Source: Anagrus nilaparvatae (Eukaryota > Arthropoda > Insecta > Hymenoptera > Mymaridae). From it: a DNA stretch of 64,000 bases. Shown here piece after piece: positions 62,801 to 64,000 of this stretch. The notes below the pieces were generated by a model. It made no database searches and was not told the DNA's origin. It saw only the letters and a program-made list of their open reading frames with translations. The position numbers and the translations under genes were made by a program. The DNA lies in NCBI GenBank assembly GCA_022575985.1, contig JAKSXM010000137.1, forward strand, positions 21,036,001 to 21,100,000. The letters run 5' to 3'. The number at the start of each line of letters is the position of its first letter. Position 1 is the first letter of the stretch.

Positions 62801-63700
62801 CAACTCATAGTCTTGAAATGAGATTCTCAAAAAAAGAAAAATGTTAAAAATTTTATGAAAAAAATCATGACAAAGAATATATGTATATCTATAAAAAAAA
62901 AAAAAGAAAGAAAAATCGAAAAGTATAGTTTGTAAGAATAGAAAATAAAAAAAATAACTACAAAAGATCACACTTCTTTTACAGGGTTTCTTTTCGTAAA
63001 TTGGATTCTCCGCAATATTTGTAAGAAAAGTCTCGAAATTGTATACATAAGTTTCATGAATTTATATGTATTTGTATGTGTGAATTTTATAGTTAGAAGA
63101 AACGGACACAAATAAAAGAAGAGGCCAAAAGAATTGAATACGGTAACTTGACTCTTGTGTTCAATGTGCTCTAAAAAAAACTACCTCTAAATTTCAAAAA
63201 AAAAAAAGTTTGCTATACTTTCTTCTTCTTTTTTTTTCTAAGATAACTTTGAATTAGTGGGTTTTCAGGTTGAGTATCTTCTTTATAGAATTTTCTTTTT
63301 ATACTTTATTTTATTCTTTGTAGTTCATTTTAAACCTGTCACTAATGGTTGTATGTTAACATAGTATAAAATTTTTTCATACTTGATGTTTATATTTTCT
63401 TTACTTTGTTGTTTAATTTTCAACTCTTATGTACTCATTTTTTTTGTTTGATATTCTTGGGTATTTTCTTTGAAGCTGGATACCCACTTTTTAATTTATT
63501 GAGTTCTTAGAGAAATTATTAGTAGTACTTTAAATACAATGACATCATTAGATTGAATCGTATATTCATGCAAAAAATTAGACAAAGCACTCGCGGTTTT
63601 TCAAGCATTTTACTTTGAATTAAGATTCAATGACCCAGAAATTAGAAGATATTCAAACAAGTTCAAACTGCCTAAAAGTTATGCTTAGTATTAGTATAGT
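59890..63700. other. AT-rich stretch with no gene or clear repeat
   Basis: A (TA)n tract at about 61561-61579 and several short low-complexity open frames are all I can see. None has splice or homology support. Confidence 0.4.
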
Positions 63701-63705
63701 ATATT

Positions 63706-64000
63706 AAGGGGACATAGAACCAAAAAAATTGTAAATCAGTTTTTTTGATTTTTAACAAAATTTATTGATTAAATTTTAAAAAAATGAGTCTCGTGCCCTC
63801 CGCAATAAAAAAACACATCAAACTAGTCCAAAAAAATTTTTAATATTACCATCCCTTCGAGAATTTTTGGAAATTCAAAAAAAATTCTAGATTAAAAATT
63901 CTTGAAGGGATGGTCATATTAAAATTTTCAATTAGACTAATTTGATGTGTTTTTTTATTGCGGAGTGCATGAGATTTAATTTTTTAAATTTAACCAATAA
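63706..64000. mobile_element. Foldback element cut by the window end
   Basis: ATTGATTAAATTTTAAAAAA, TGAGTCTCGTGC, CTCCGCAATAAAAAAACACA and TCAAACTAGTC at 63765-63825 are mirrored by the sequence from about 63920 to the last base (GACTAATTTGATGTG, TTTTTATTGCGGAG, TTTAATTTTTTAAATTTAAC). A tight ACCATCCC...GGGATGGT stem lies near the centre (about 63877). The left boundary is perhaps TTAAGGGGACATAGAACC near 63706; the right one is outside. Confidence 0.7.

Overview
This window is animal nuclear DNA, very AT-rich, with spliced genes using ordinary GT-AG introns. It has a eukaryotic intron-containing tRNA-Tyr, many small inverted-repeat transposons, and remnants of a Penelope-like element and a non-LTR retrotransposon. 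An insect is most likely: there is a mof/KAT8-type acetyltransferase and a short CCTAA run (the insect telomere unit is TTAGG). The base composition and intron size would fit a low-GC hymenopteran such as a braconid parasitoid wasp, but that is inference only.

Layout. 0.98-3.2 kb holds a four-exon gene for a small secreted, cysteine-containing protein I do not recognise; its first intron carries nested inverted-repeat elements. 3.2-24.3 kb is gene-poor and holds a Penelope remnant (6.1-6.7 kb), a LINE fragment (19.7 kb), several inverted-repeat elements and long AT-rich stretches. 24.3-48.0 kb is a compact gene cluster: tRNA-Tyr (-), KAT8/mof histone acetyltransferase (+), D-aspartate/D-amino-acid oxidase with a peroxisomal SKL tail (-), a very large SR-rich/Lys-Glu-rich nuclear-type protein of about 2649 residues in 15-16 exons (-), mitochondrial ribosomal protein bL17m (+) and the U3 snoRNP protein UTP6 (+). 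48-64 kb is repeat territory with at least four foldback/terminal-inverted-repeat families, one nested insertion, and a 717-bp near-perfect hairpin element with a 5-bp target duplication. One short exon-like coding stretch lies at 59.7 kb.

The genes in the cluster do not form a pathway. They are housekeeping functions: chromatin acetylation, D-amino-acid breakdown in peroxisomes, probable RNA-processing scaffolding, mitochondrial translation and 18S rRNA processing. The large SR gene and the bL17m gene are divergently arranged and probably share the promoter region near 43.2-43.6 kb. I joined exons by eye from splice signals and reading phase. The four spliced models with family assignments or large size (KAT8, oxidase, SR-rich protein, UTP6) and the secreted-protein model all close in frame with total lengths divisible by three.
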